A stretch of 9,796 nucleotides of DNA, taken from positions 1 to 9,796 of the forward strand of contig JAASTB010000056.1 of the NCBI GenBank assembly GCA_021767625.1. The letters are read 5' to 3'. The position numbers and the translations under genes are program-made. The notes under the pieces were generated by a model. That model was given only the letters and a program-made list of their open reading frames with translations. It was not told the origin of the DNA and made no database searches. Positions within the stretch are counted from its first letter, which is position 1, and every line of letters starts with the position of its first letter. This document shows positions 1 through 5,870 of this stretch, piece after piece. This stretch comes from Wenzhouxiangella sp. (GTDB lineage: Bacteria > Pseudomonadota > Gammaproteobacteria > Xanthomonadales > Wenzhouxiangellaceae).

Positions 1-556
1 CGGCGTCGAGCTCCAGGTCCTCGCGCTGCTCGTAGAGTGCGCGAATGCGGGCAAACAGATCGCCGTTGAGATAGATGGCGTCGCTGTGCGCGGAGAACTT
101 CGGCGCCATCTCGCGCTGGGTTTCCTTGAGCGTGTCGTCGATGACGGTGCTCGTCAGGTTGGAGAAGACTCGACCGACATAATCGAGCTTGAGACCGGCG
201 CGCTCCATCGCGACGATGGTGTTCTCGAAGGTCGGCGCCTGCTCGCTGGCGGCAATCTCCTCGATTTCGGCCATGTGCTCTTCCATGGCGGACTCGAAGG
301 CCGGCATGAAGTGCTTCGACTCGATCTGGTCGAACGGCGGCATGCCGTAGGGCAGCTCGCTTTCGGCCAGCAGCGGGTTCTGAGCGGGCTCTTCGGATTC
401 GGACGAAGCCTCGGCTTCCTGCGCCGGCTGCGCCTGGGACTCAGCGGCAGCTTCCGGCGCTTCGGGTGCCTCCGGGGGCGGCGGCGCCTGCTCCGAGCAG
501 GCCGCCATCAGGCTGGCGGCGATCGCCAGCGTCAATAGATTCAGGGACTTGTTCAC
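1..556 (-). CDS. dcp: Dipeptidyl carboxypeptidase (M3 metallopeptidase), lipoprotein form, N-terminal part only
   Basis: Reading leftward from a GTG at 556, this gives 185 codons before the window ends. M3-family Dcp enzymes are zinc peptidases that release C-terminal dipeptides from peptides. The first 20 residues form a signal peptide ending in a lipobox-like M-A-A-C (C20); Met at -3 is less usual than Leu. Residues 21-58 are a Pro/Ala/Glu-rich linker. From N60 onward the protein follows the E. coli Dcp N-terminus closely: NPLLAESELPYGMPPFDQI (60-78), a PTFENTI segment near 109-115, and DAIYLNGDLFARI near 159-171. The catalytic HExxH lies beyond the window, so activity cannot be judged. GTG is chosen because a GAGG Shine-Dalgarno lies 6 nt upstream and it yields a proper charged n-region (MNKS). 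A lipid anchor is an added feature relative to E. coli Dcp and places the enzyme at the envelope. Family assignment is firm; lipidation is inferred. Confidence 0.9.
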   Translation of the reverse strand, partial: MNKSLNLLTLAIAASLMAACSEQAPPPPEAPEAPEAAAESQAQPAQEAEASSESEEPAQNPLLAESELPYGMPPFDQIESKHFMPAFESAMEEHMAEIEEIAASEQAPTFENTIVAMERAGLKLDYVGRVFSNLTSTVIDDTLKETQREMAPKFSAHSDAIYLNGDLFARIRALYEQREDLELDA

Positions 557-562
557 GTATTG

Positions 563-566
563 CCTC
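563..566 (-). promoter_or_regulatory. Ribosome binding site of the dcp gene
   Basis: GAGG on the minus strand, 6 nt before the GTG at 556-554. It decides the non-ATG start of the peptidase gene, because the only in-frame ATG downstream (codon 17) would destroy the signal peptide. Confidence 0.6.
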
Positions 567-649
567 GTACTTGAGTTGAACAGAACTCGAAATGGTAGCA
601 CCGATGCCGGGGGCGATGCCTATGCCATGGGTCACGGGCGTTATTCCCC

Positions 650-694
650 GGGTTCCGGGTTCCGGGTTCCGGGTTCGGGGTTCGGGGTTCAGGG
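650..694 (+). repeat. 7-bp tandem repeat GGGTTCN with G-quadruplex potential
   Basis: Six consecutive 7-bp units: GGGTTCC three times, GGGTTCG twice, GGGTTCA once, closed by another GGG. This places seven G-runs of at least three, each separated by about four bases, on the plus strand, which is the canonical pattern for a G-quadruplex; the minus strand is correspondingly C-rich. It lies between the tadA stop (761) and the dcp start (556), both leftward genes, so the G-rich strand is the template strand for any read-through. The variants are sorted (C, then G, then A), as expected from stepwise slippage growth. Confidence 0.85.
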
Positions 695-717
695 CGGCTG
701 CCGAGAGGTTTGGGGGG

Positions 718-730
718 GCGGCTGCGCCGC
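718..730 (-). other. Small GC hairpin downstream of tadA
   Basis: GCGGC-TGC-GCCGC forms a 5-bp stem with a 3-base loop, 30 bp past the tadA stop codon. On the minus-strand transcript it is followed by seven C and not by a U tract, so it does not qualify as a classical rho-independent terminator. It could stabilise the 3' end or contribute to factor-dependent termination. The 557-760 gap holds nothing else recognisable besides the tandem repeat; no convincing -35/-10 pair for dcp was found. Confidence 0.3.
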
Positions 731-760
731 GAGACGTTGGGCGCCGAAAGCGATAAATGC

Positions 761-1219
761 CTATCTGCGGCTGCGGAAGAAGGCTCTGAGCATTTCCGCC
801 GATTCCTCGGCCAGCACCCCGCCGGTGACCTCGCAGCGGTGGTTGAGTTCCGGGCAGGTGAGCACCTCGAAGATGGAATGATGGGCCCCTGCGCGCAGAT
901 CGTCCGCTGCGTAGACCACGCGCTTAACACGGGCGTTGACCAGGGCGCCGGCGCACATGCTGCAGGGCTCGAGGGTGACGTAGAGGGTGGTGTCGGGAAG
1001 CCGGTAGTTCTCCCGACTTGCCGCCGCCTGGCGCAACGCGACGATCTCCGCGTGGGCGGTCGGGTCGGCATCGGTAATGACTCGGTTCCAGCCCTCGCCG
1101 AGAATCCGCCCTTCGGCGTCGACCAGGACGGCGCCGATCGGCACCTCGCCCATGGCCTCGGCCCGCTCGGCCAGGGCCAGGGCGTGGCGCATCAAGCGAG
1201 TATCGTCTCCCGGGGCCAT
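761..1219 (-). CDS. tadA: tRNA-specific adenosine deaminase TadA
   Basis: A 152-residue zinc-dependent deaminase that converts adenosine 34 to inosine in the anticodon of tRNA-Arg(ACG), allowing one tRNA to read several CGN codons; essential in most bacteria and cytoplasmic. The cytidine-deaminase-fold zinc site is complete: H56-A57-E58 (zinc ligand and proton shuttle) and P85-C86-S-M-C89. Other family signatures are GEVPIGAVLV near 24-33, LYVTLEPC near 79-86 and the DLRAGAHHS stretch near 107-115. Length is typical for a short TadA. The reading frame stays open far upstream, but the ATG at 1219 starts 11 bp after the stop of the upstream membrane protein gene and gives the usual N-terminus just before the MRHALALAERA helix; AGGG overlapping the upstream stop is a possible Shine-Dalgarno. 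It is probably the last gene of the leftward operon. Confidence 0.96.
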   Translation of the reverse strand: MAPGDDTRLMRHALALAERAEAMGEVPIGAVLVDAEGRILGEGWNRVITDADPTAHAEIVALRQAAASRENYRLPDTTLYVTLEPCSMCAGALVNARVKRVVYAADDLRAGAHHSIFEVLTCPELNHRCEVTGGVLAEESAEMLRAFFRSRR

Positions 1220-1230
1220 GCCGGCCTGCC

Positions 1231-2028
1231 CTAGTGGACCTTCCAGTAGAACTTGAAGCCCAGGGAAACGACGATCACGACCACGAAATAGGTGAACAGC
1301 CAGCCGCGCGTCCAGCCCGGTCCTACGGGCAGGATCTCGTGCGAAGGCAGGCCCATGCGGATCGATTCGACCGGGTTGTCGTCTGCAAGATAACCGGCCG
1401 GATTGCCGATCAGCAGGTTCCACCACTGGCGCTTGTGAAGCACCGGCGTGGGCGCTTCCGTCGGCAGCTCGACGGCAGCCTCGCCGGCCGCGGTTTCGAG
1501 CGTCGCCGACGCCGCGGGCCACTCCAGGCGCCAGCGAAGCGGCTCGTCGACGGCCGATGGCAGGCTGCGGGCGTCGGTTCCGATCCAGCGCCAGTTGTCG
1601 GCATCGCGCTCGATACTGTCGCTCGAGACTTCGACGTTGACGCGTTTCCCGGCCTCGGGGAAATACGCACCAAACTCGTTCGACCCCCACACCAGCACGA
1701 ACAGCACCGGAATGCCGGCGATCAGGGCCGGCCCGATGGCCAGGCCGATATGCCGGCCCGACAGCCGGAAATTCTCCTTGATCAGCGGAATCAGGCCGGA
1801 AAACTCGCCGTCGTAGCGCTTGAGCTTGTCCTGAACCGCCTTGACCTGCGGCTTGAGTGCGGCGAGTTTGTCCTGGTTGGAGGTGGCGCGGTAGACCCAC
1901 ATCGTGGCCCAGCCCGACAGCGCGGCCCAGAAAACGAGCGTGACCGGCAGCGGCAGGATCAGCAACAAAACGTCGTTGACGAGACCGAACAGGATGCCCG
2001 GCCAGTCGAGGATGCCGAGATCGCTCAC
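1231..2028 (-). CDS. Three-TM membrane protein with cytoplasmic basic loop, Oxa1/EMC3/DUF106-like plan (tentative)
   Basis: A 265-residue integral membrane protein that I do not recognise with certainty. Visible layout: hydrophobic segment around 20-46, a basic, probably helical-hairpin loop at 47-93 (K54, K59, K63, K68, K70, R71), a second segment at about 94-114 with GPALIAGIPVLFVLVW, a soluble beta-rich region at 115-239, and a third segment at about 240-260 ending in KFYWKVH. The positive-inside rule puts the 47-93 loop in the cytoplasm and the 115-239 region in the periplasm. TM, cytoplasmic coiled-coil-like loop, then two TMs is the plan of the Oxa1 superfamily (YidC, EMC3, TMCO1, archaeal DUF106), but the large periplasmic insert between the last two segments is unusual for those, so the assignment is only an inference. 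Start: the GTG at 2028 overlaps the upstream TGA as GTGA, with GGAGGA 6 nt before it. The frame also allows an ATG at 2067, but this would add 13 residues inside the upstream gene. Confidence 0.75.
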   Translation of the reverse strand: MSDLGILDWPGILFGLVNDVLLLILPLPVTLVFWAALSGWATMWVYRATSNQDKLAALKPQVKAVQDKLKRYDGEFSGLIPLIKENFRLSGRHIGLAIGPALIAGIPVLFVLVWGSNEFGAYFPEAGKRVNVEVSSDSIERDADNWRWIGTDARSLPSAVDEPLRWRLEWPAASATLETAAGEAAVELPTEAPTPVLHKRQWWNLLIGNPAGYLADDNPVESIRMGLPSHEILPVGPGWTRGWLFTYFVVVIVVSLGFKFYWKVH

Positions 2029-3950
2029 GATTCGTCCTCCCGAATCTGGCGGCGCGTCAGCTGCCACACGTCACGAATGCCGCTGATTGCCACCTCGGGC
2101 GTGAAGTTCGAGAACAGCACGCCGGGCACAAGCGCCGGGTCGATACAGTGATCCCCGCTCCATTTCTGGCGGTTGGGCTCCATCAGCGGCTTCGGGATGG
2201 CGCCCAGGGTGGTCTGCCAGGAGGCCCGGTACCCGCGGTGGTAGCCGACCACCAGGTCGGGCGCGTCGCCCCGCTCGGGGCCGCGGTAGGCCTCTTCGCC
2301 GTCGAAGACGCGGCGCACGACCGGCTCGCCGGTTTGCGAATCGGCCCACTCCGCCAGGCCGGCGGAGAGTTCTGCCTTGAGGGCAGCGACCTCGTCGGCG
2401 GCGACGATCCCCTGCCCCTCGCGCCCGGCCAGGTTCAGAAACAGGCCGTTGAGCCCCAGCGCATAGGCGCGTGAGCGACTCCAGTCGACGTTGGAGAAGA
2501 CCACGTCCGACTCCGTCGCGCCGTCTTCTAGCACCAGGTAGCCGTTGTCGACCAGCCAGCGGTTGAGATGCACCGCCTTTCGGAAGGGCGCGAAACCGTG
2601 GTCACTGATCACGATCAGGCGGTCGTCCGGCCCCAGGCGATCCATGGTCTCGCCCAGGATGCGGTCGGCCTCGCGGTAGATCCACTCGACCTCGTCGCGG
2701 TGCTCCGGGGCCGTGTCTTCGTGCCTTGGATGCTGCTCGTCGAGACCGCGGTAGAACATGTGCGTGACCCGATCGGTCTGCACGAAAGCGCCGACGACCA
2801 GCTCGCTGTCGTTCTTGTCGAGCGTTTCATACCACATGGCCTCGCGCTCGGCGAGGATGGTCTTCTCCATCTCCAGCCAGGCGGCGTCGGAAATGTGCTC
2901 CTCGTTGAGCGACCAGGTTTCCTCGGGCATGCCGATGGTGTGGAACAGGCCGATATCCTCGACCAGCTCGGCGGCGTAGCCAGACGGCGAGGCGATCTCG
3001 ACCGCGGGATTTTCAGGATCGATCTGGATCGGGGAGACGTACAGGCGCGGGCTCGGGTAGCCCTGGACCAACAGCAGCCGCACGGTTCCGGTCACGCTGA
3101 CGGGGCCGGTGACGTCGAAAGCGACCCGAATCCAGTCCGACCATTCGCCCGGCTCGAGGGCGACCTCGTCGTCACCGAGTCGCACCCGGGCGCCCGCCTC
3201 GGCCGGCTCGATCACCAGCGGCACGCGCATCGGCTCGCCGGATTCGAGCAGCGGATCGGGCGGCCCCTCGAAATCGGATTCGATGCGCCCCTGGCGGTCG
3301 GGTCGAACGCGCACTGTGCGCGTGCTCGACCCGGCGTCGCCCAGGCGCGTTGTCGTGTAGTAGGTATAGGTACCCTGGGTGCCCAGCAGGTCCGGCACGC
3401 CCATGCCCGAGAGCATACGGTGGATGTCGTCGGGCGGATAAGTGACCGGAATGCGCAGCACCGAAGCACGCGCGCCCTCGTCGCGCTCGGCCTTGACCCA
3501 GAAGGCCTCGCCCTGGCGGCGATTGATCACTTCGCCGCTGCCCAGCGGCACCTGCAGGCCGAAGAGCTTGATGAAGCGATCCGGCGGAATGTTCTCCGAA
3601 ATCGAGAAATTGGGCGTGTAGGTTTCGGGATTGCGGCGCAGGAAATCGAAGATGCCGTGCTCACCCGGCCCCTTGCCGGTGGCGAAACTCGACCAGGCCA
3701 CCGGCGACTGCGGCGGGTTGCTGGTGCCCAGCTCCTGGAAATGGCCTTCGGCGGCCAGGCGGCTGAAATGGGGCATCTTGCCCTCGTCCATCCAGCGACG
3801 AGCGAGCACGGGGTCCATGCCGTCGAAACCCAGCACGACGACTCGTGAATCGACCGCTTCCGGCTCGCCGCCGCAGCCGACCAGCGCAACAACGCCGAGC
3901 GCCGCCGCACAGAGCGCCGCGCGGCGCCGCAGATCACGCAACTGGAACAT
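2025..3950 (-). CDS. Phosphodiesterase/nucleotide pyrophosphatase-like lipoprotein (alkaline phosphatase superfamily), large form
   Basis: A 641-residue exported metallo-hydrolase. Residues 1-26 are a lipoprotein signal with basic n-region and lipobox L-V-G-C (C26); +2 Gly is compatible with outer-membrane sorting. The alkaline phosphatase core is complete: D43 in GFDGMD (metal), S82 in QSPVAWSSFATG at the position of the NPP nucleophile (9 residues before the TG, as for Thr in NPPs), GEHGIFDF (96-103), D393/H397 in TDRVTHMF, D450-H451 in ISDHGF, and H601 in SGDH. Residues about 205-320 are a beta-rich insert ahead of the second half of the metal site; it is absent from the related protein at 5871-7505. 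The family cleaves phosphate mono- or diesters at a two-metal centre, often zinc. The natural substrate cannot be read from sequence. The gene starts 3 bp after the YIGPGSG gene and overlaps the next gene, so it sits in the middle of a coupled operon. Confidence 0.9.
   Translation of the reverse strand: MFQLRDLRRRAALCAAALGVVALVGCGGEPEAVDSRVVVLGFDGMDPVLARRWMDEGKMPHFSRLAAEGHFQELGTSNPPQSPVAWSSFATGKGPGEHGIFDFLRRNPETYTPNFSISENIPPDRFIKLFGLQVPLGSGEVINRRQGEAFWVKAERDEGARASVLRIPVTYPPDDIHRMLSGMGVPDLLGTQGTYTYYTTTRLGDAGSSTRTVRVRPDRQGRIESDFEGPPDPLLESGEPMRVPLVIEPAEAGARVRLGDDEVALEPGEWSDWIRVAFDVTGPVSVTGTVRLLLVQGYPSPRLYVSPIQIDPENPAVEIASPSGYAAELVEDIGLFHTIGMPEETWSLNEEHISDAAWLEMEKTILAEREAMWYETLDKNDSELVVGAFVQTDRVTHMFYRGLDEQHPRHEDTAPEHRDEVEWIYREADRILGETMDRLGPDDRLIVISDHGFAPFRKAVHLNRWLVDNGYLVLEDGATESDVVFSNVDWSRSRAYALGLNGLFLNLAGREGQGIVAADEVAALKAELSAGLAEWADSQTGEPVVRRVFDGEEAYRGPERGDAPDLVVGYHRGYRASWQTTLGAIPKPLMEPNRQKWSGDHCIDPALVPGVLFSNFTPEVAISGIRDVWQLTRRQIREDES
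2035..2040 (-). promoter_or_regulatory. Strong ribosome binding site inside the upstream gene
   Basis: GGAGGA on the minus strand, located within the last codons of the larger phosphodiesterase gene and 6 nt before the GTG at 2028. With the GTGA stop/start overlap it indicates translational coupling, and it supports the GTG over the upstream ATG at 2067. Confidence 0.7.
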
Positions 3951-3953
3951 GGC

Positions 3954-4220
3954 TCACTCGGACTGGCTGGTCGAGCGCTCGGCCTCGACGGTTTCGGCCG
4001 GCTCGGCCGCCTCGCTCGCGGGCGCGCCGCCGAACTTGCGCTTGAGCCGGCGAAACACGTAGCGAATCGGCCAGATCAGCACCGCACCGACAGCCAGCAC
4101 GATCGCGACCAGCACACCCCACAGGCCGCCCAGCAGGCTGATTCCCGAGCCCGGGCCGATGTAGGCCACCGCAGGGGCCGAAACCAGCAGAGCGGCGATA
4201 GCAATCAAGCGAAAATACAT
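3954..4220 (-). CDS. Small YIGPGSG membrane protein, unknown function
   Basis: An 88-residue protein: signal-peptide-like start MYFRLIAIAALLVSAPAVA (1-19), a Gly-rich YIGPGSGIS motif (20-28), one membrane helix at about 29-50 ending in W50-P51, a basic RYVFRRLKRKF stretch (53-63) expected to face the cytoplasm, and an acidic Ala/Glu tail. From memory, short proteins opening with AY[IV]GPG[AS]G and one helix often sit beside alkaline phosphatase superfamily genes; I cannot confirm this here. The ATG at 4220 is preferred over an in-frame ATG at 4400, which would add 60 residues of composition unlike a protein N-terminus and overlap the upstream gene. Its stop is only 3 bp before the start of the large phosphodiesterase-like lipoprotein, so the two are very likely co-expressed and may act together at the membrane. 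Confidence 0.8.
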   Translation of the reverse strand: MYFRLIAIAALLVSAPAVAYIGPGSGISLLGGLWGVLVAIVLAVGAVLIWPIRYVFRRLKRKFGGAPASEAAEPAETVEAERSTSQSE

Positions 4221-4251
4221 TTCAATTCCACGCAAAGGGATCCAGCGGGCC

Positions 4252-4257
4252 AGTATA
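4252..4257 (-). promoter_or_regulatory. Candidate -10 element for the YIGPGSG operon
   Basis: TATACT on the minus strand (5 of 6 to the sigma-70 consensus) lies 32 bp upstream of the ATG at 4220, in the 67-bp gap after the sulfatase-like gene. No good -35 is visible at 17-18 bp spacing (TTTCGG or TTTTCG). If real, it would let the 4220-to-761 genes be expressed apart from the two genes upstream. Confidence 0.25.
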
Positions 4258-4287
4258 CCCGCCCCGTCCACACCCGAAAACCGGTCT

Positions 4288-5814
4288 CTAGGGCTCGCCT
4301 GCCTCCTCATCCTCCTCGCCATTCGACACGGACTCCCCGCGCTCCCCGCTGGACTCGACGCCTTGCAGATAACCGACACCCTTGAGTCGCTCCACGACAT
4401 CCTCGCTCATCTCAGGCGGCAGATAGTCCTGCGAACCGAACCAGTCAAAGTACTCCCCAAGCGCGGCGTCGAGCCGATCGGCAGCCGCCACCGTGTCGCC
4501 ATCGACCGGGTTTCTCTCCCTAGGATCCTCCGACAAGTCGTAGAATTCGCGCGCGTTGTCGGACTCGTGCCAGATCAACTTGTAGCCGCCGGAGATCACG
4601 GCCATCTGCTCGGGACCGTAGGCAATACCGGACGCGAAGAGCTCGCGATCCTCCGAACGGGGAAATCGCAGCGACTGGGCGCTCCAGGCAAATGCGCGCG
4701 GCTCTTGCCGTTCAACCGCGCCGGCGAACGACTGCCCCGGGTAATCGATCTGCTCGGGCAGAGAAATGCCCATCCAGTCGAGAATGCTGGGCATCACGTC
4801 GACCAGGCTGACCGGCGTGGCCACATCCTTGCCCCCGATCTCCGGATGCCAGATCATCAGTGGCACGTGCAGCTGCTCCTGGTACAGGCTCTGGCCGTGG
4901 CCGAAACCGTAGAAACCGCGCGGATCGACGGCCCTTGCCTCCGCCCGCTCGTGGTGGTCATGGAAAGCCTCGCCATGATCCGAGTACAGCACAACCACGG
5001 AATCTTCCAGTGCACCGCGAGCATTGAGCTCCTCGAGCAGATGGGCAATGGACTCGCGAAGAGACAGGGTCGCCTGGGCATACCGCAGATAGCGAATGCA
5101 CATGACGGCTTCGGGATCCTCGCAAGCGGGCTCAGGCGCGGTAGCAGTCAAGCGCTCTCGCTCAGCGGCGTCCATGCGTTCGACGGCCGCCCGGGAGGCG
5201 GTGAGATCCAGGTGCTGATCATGCGCGTCCATGTAGTGCAGGTAGAGAAAATAGGGGTACTGATCTCCGGCGTGCGCATCCAGCCACTCGAGCCCGCTTT
5301 GCGTGACCTTCCCCGCCCCGCTTCGTAGCAACAGTTCGTCAAAACCCCGCTCGAATCCATAGTCGGCGTCAAACCAGGGGTGCGCCGATACCGCGGCGGT
5401 ACGCATGCCGACGGACGAGAGGATCTCCGCCAGTGTCGGCACGGCACCGCTGATTGCCGAGGGAATGTGCTTGTCCAAATTGGCCACGGGCTGGTCGAAC
5501 AGACCGCCGCCGTGCTGGCTCGGATAGAGGCCGGTCAGCACGGTACTCACCGATGGCACGGTCCAAGGGGCAGCCGAAACGGTGCGCGAAAGAACCTGAC
5601 TCTCAAGGGCCCAGCCGGAAAAGGCGTCCTCGGAGTTCGTCCGCTCGGGGATCCACCAGGTATCCCAGCGCACGGTATCGACCGCAATCATGATGAGATT
5701 CTGCTCAGCATGCTCGGACGGTCGTGCCGAATCGGCATTGCGAGGTGAATCGCCGCAGGCGACCAGGCTCAGCATGAAGCCCAATGACAGGAAAACAAGG
5801 CCTTTCGTTCTCAT
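4288..5814 (-). CDS. Sulfatase-fold lipoprotein with Thr at the nucleophile position (probable phosphohydrolase/transferase)
   Basis: A 508-residue lipoprotein: signal with lipobox L-V-A-C (C20, +2 Gly), then a sulfatase-type alkaline phosphatase fold. Metal-site residues visible: D46 in IAVDTVRWD, D279-H280 in YSDHGEAF, and H306 in GFGHGQSLYQEQLHVPLMIW. The loop that holds the catalytic C/S-x-P-x-R in true sulfatases reads PWTVPSVSTVLTGLYPSQHG (83-102), so the nucleophile position is T85 and no formylglycine can form. Thr is the nucleophile in lipoteichoic acid synthase and phosphoethanolamine transferases, so phosphoryl chemistry is more likely than sulfate ester cleavage. The end carries an LKGVGYL motif (477-483) and a very acidic tail. 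The ATG at 5814 is chosen because GAGGA lies 5 nt upstream and it gives a clean lipoprotein signal; an in-frame ATG at 5874 would run into the upstream gene. Gap to the upstream gene is 56 bp. Confidence 0.88.
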   Translation of the reverse strand: MRTKGLVFLSLGFMLSLVACGDSPRNADSARPSEHAEQNLIMIAVDTVRWDTWWIPERTNSEDAFSGWALESQVLSRTVSAAPWTVPSVSTVLTGLYPSQHGGGLFDQPVANLDKHIPSAISGAVPTLAEILSSVGMRTAAVSAHPWFDADYGFERGFDELLLRSGAGKVTQSGLEWLDAHAGDQYPYFLYLHYMDAHDQHLDLTASRAAVERMDAAERERLTATAPEPACEDPEAVMCIRYLRYAQATLSLRESIAHLLEELNARGALEDSVVVLYSDHGEAFHDHHERAEARAVDPRGFYGFGHGQSLYQEQLHVPLMIWHPEIGGKDVATPVSLVDVMPSILDWMGISLPEQIDYPGQSFAGAVERQEPRAFAWSAQSLRFPRSEDRELFASGIAYGPEQMAVISGGYKLIWHESDNAREFYDLSEDPRERNPVDGDTVAAADRLDAALGEYFDWFGSQDYLPPEMSEDVVERLKGVGYLQGVESSGERGESVSNGEEDEEAGEP

Positions 5815-5819
5815 TTCAT

Positions 5820-5824
5820 TCCTC
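5820..5824 (-). promoter_or_regulatory. Ribosome binding site of the sulfatase-fold lipoprotein
   Basis: GAGGA on the minus strand, 5 nt before the ATG at 5814. It fixes that start over the longer frame. An ATG at 5819 just before it is out of frame and stops after two codons. Confidence 0.65.
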
Positions 5825-5870
5825 AAAACCGGATTCCGTTGGATCAACCCGTTTCGAACCATACCCCAGG

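Noticed and set aside
86..538. A 150-codon plus-strand open frame at the left edge
   Set aside because: It is antisense to the Dcp-type peptidase, and its Arg/Gly/Leu-rich product looks like no protein family.
711..730. Rho-independent terminator after tadA
   Set aside because: The hairpin is short and is followed by C residues instead of a U tract on the transcribed strand.
761..1900. A 379-residue frame that fuses a long N-terminal stretch to TadA
   Set aside because: The first 226 residues are the membrane protein gene read in another frame; TadA is complete from the ATG at 1219.
2568..3848. A 426-codon plus-strand open frame
   Set aside because: It lies antisense to the large phosphodiesterase gene, whose full catalytic motif set is on the minus strand; long antisense frames are expected at this G+C.
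4266..4287. A CCG-GTTTT-CGG hairpin after the sulfatase-fold gene as a terminator
   Set aside because: The stem is only 3 bp with no U tract, so termination there is not supported.
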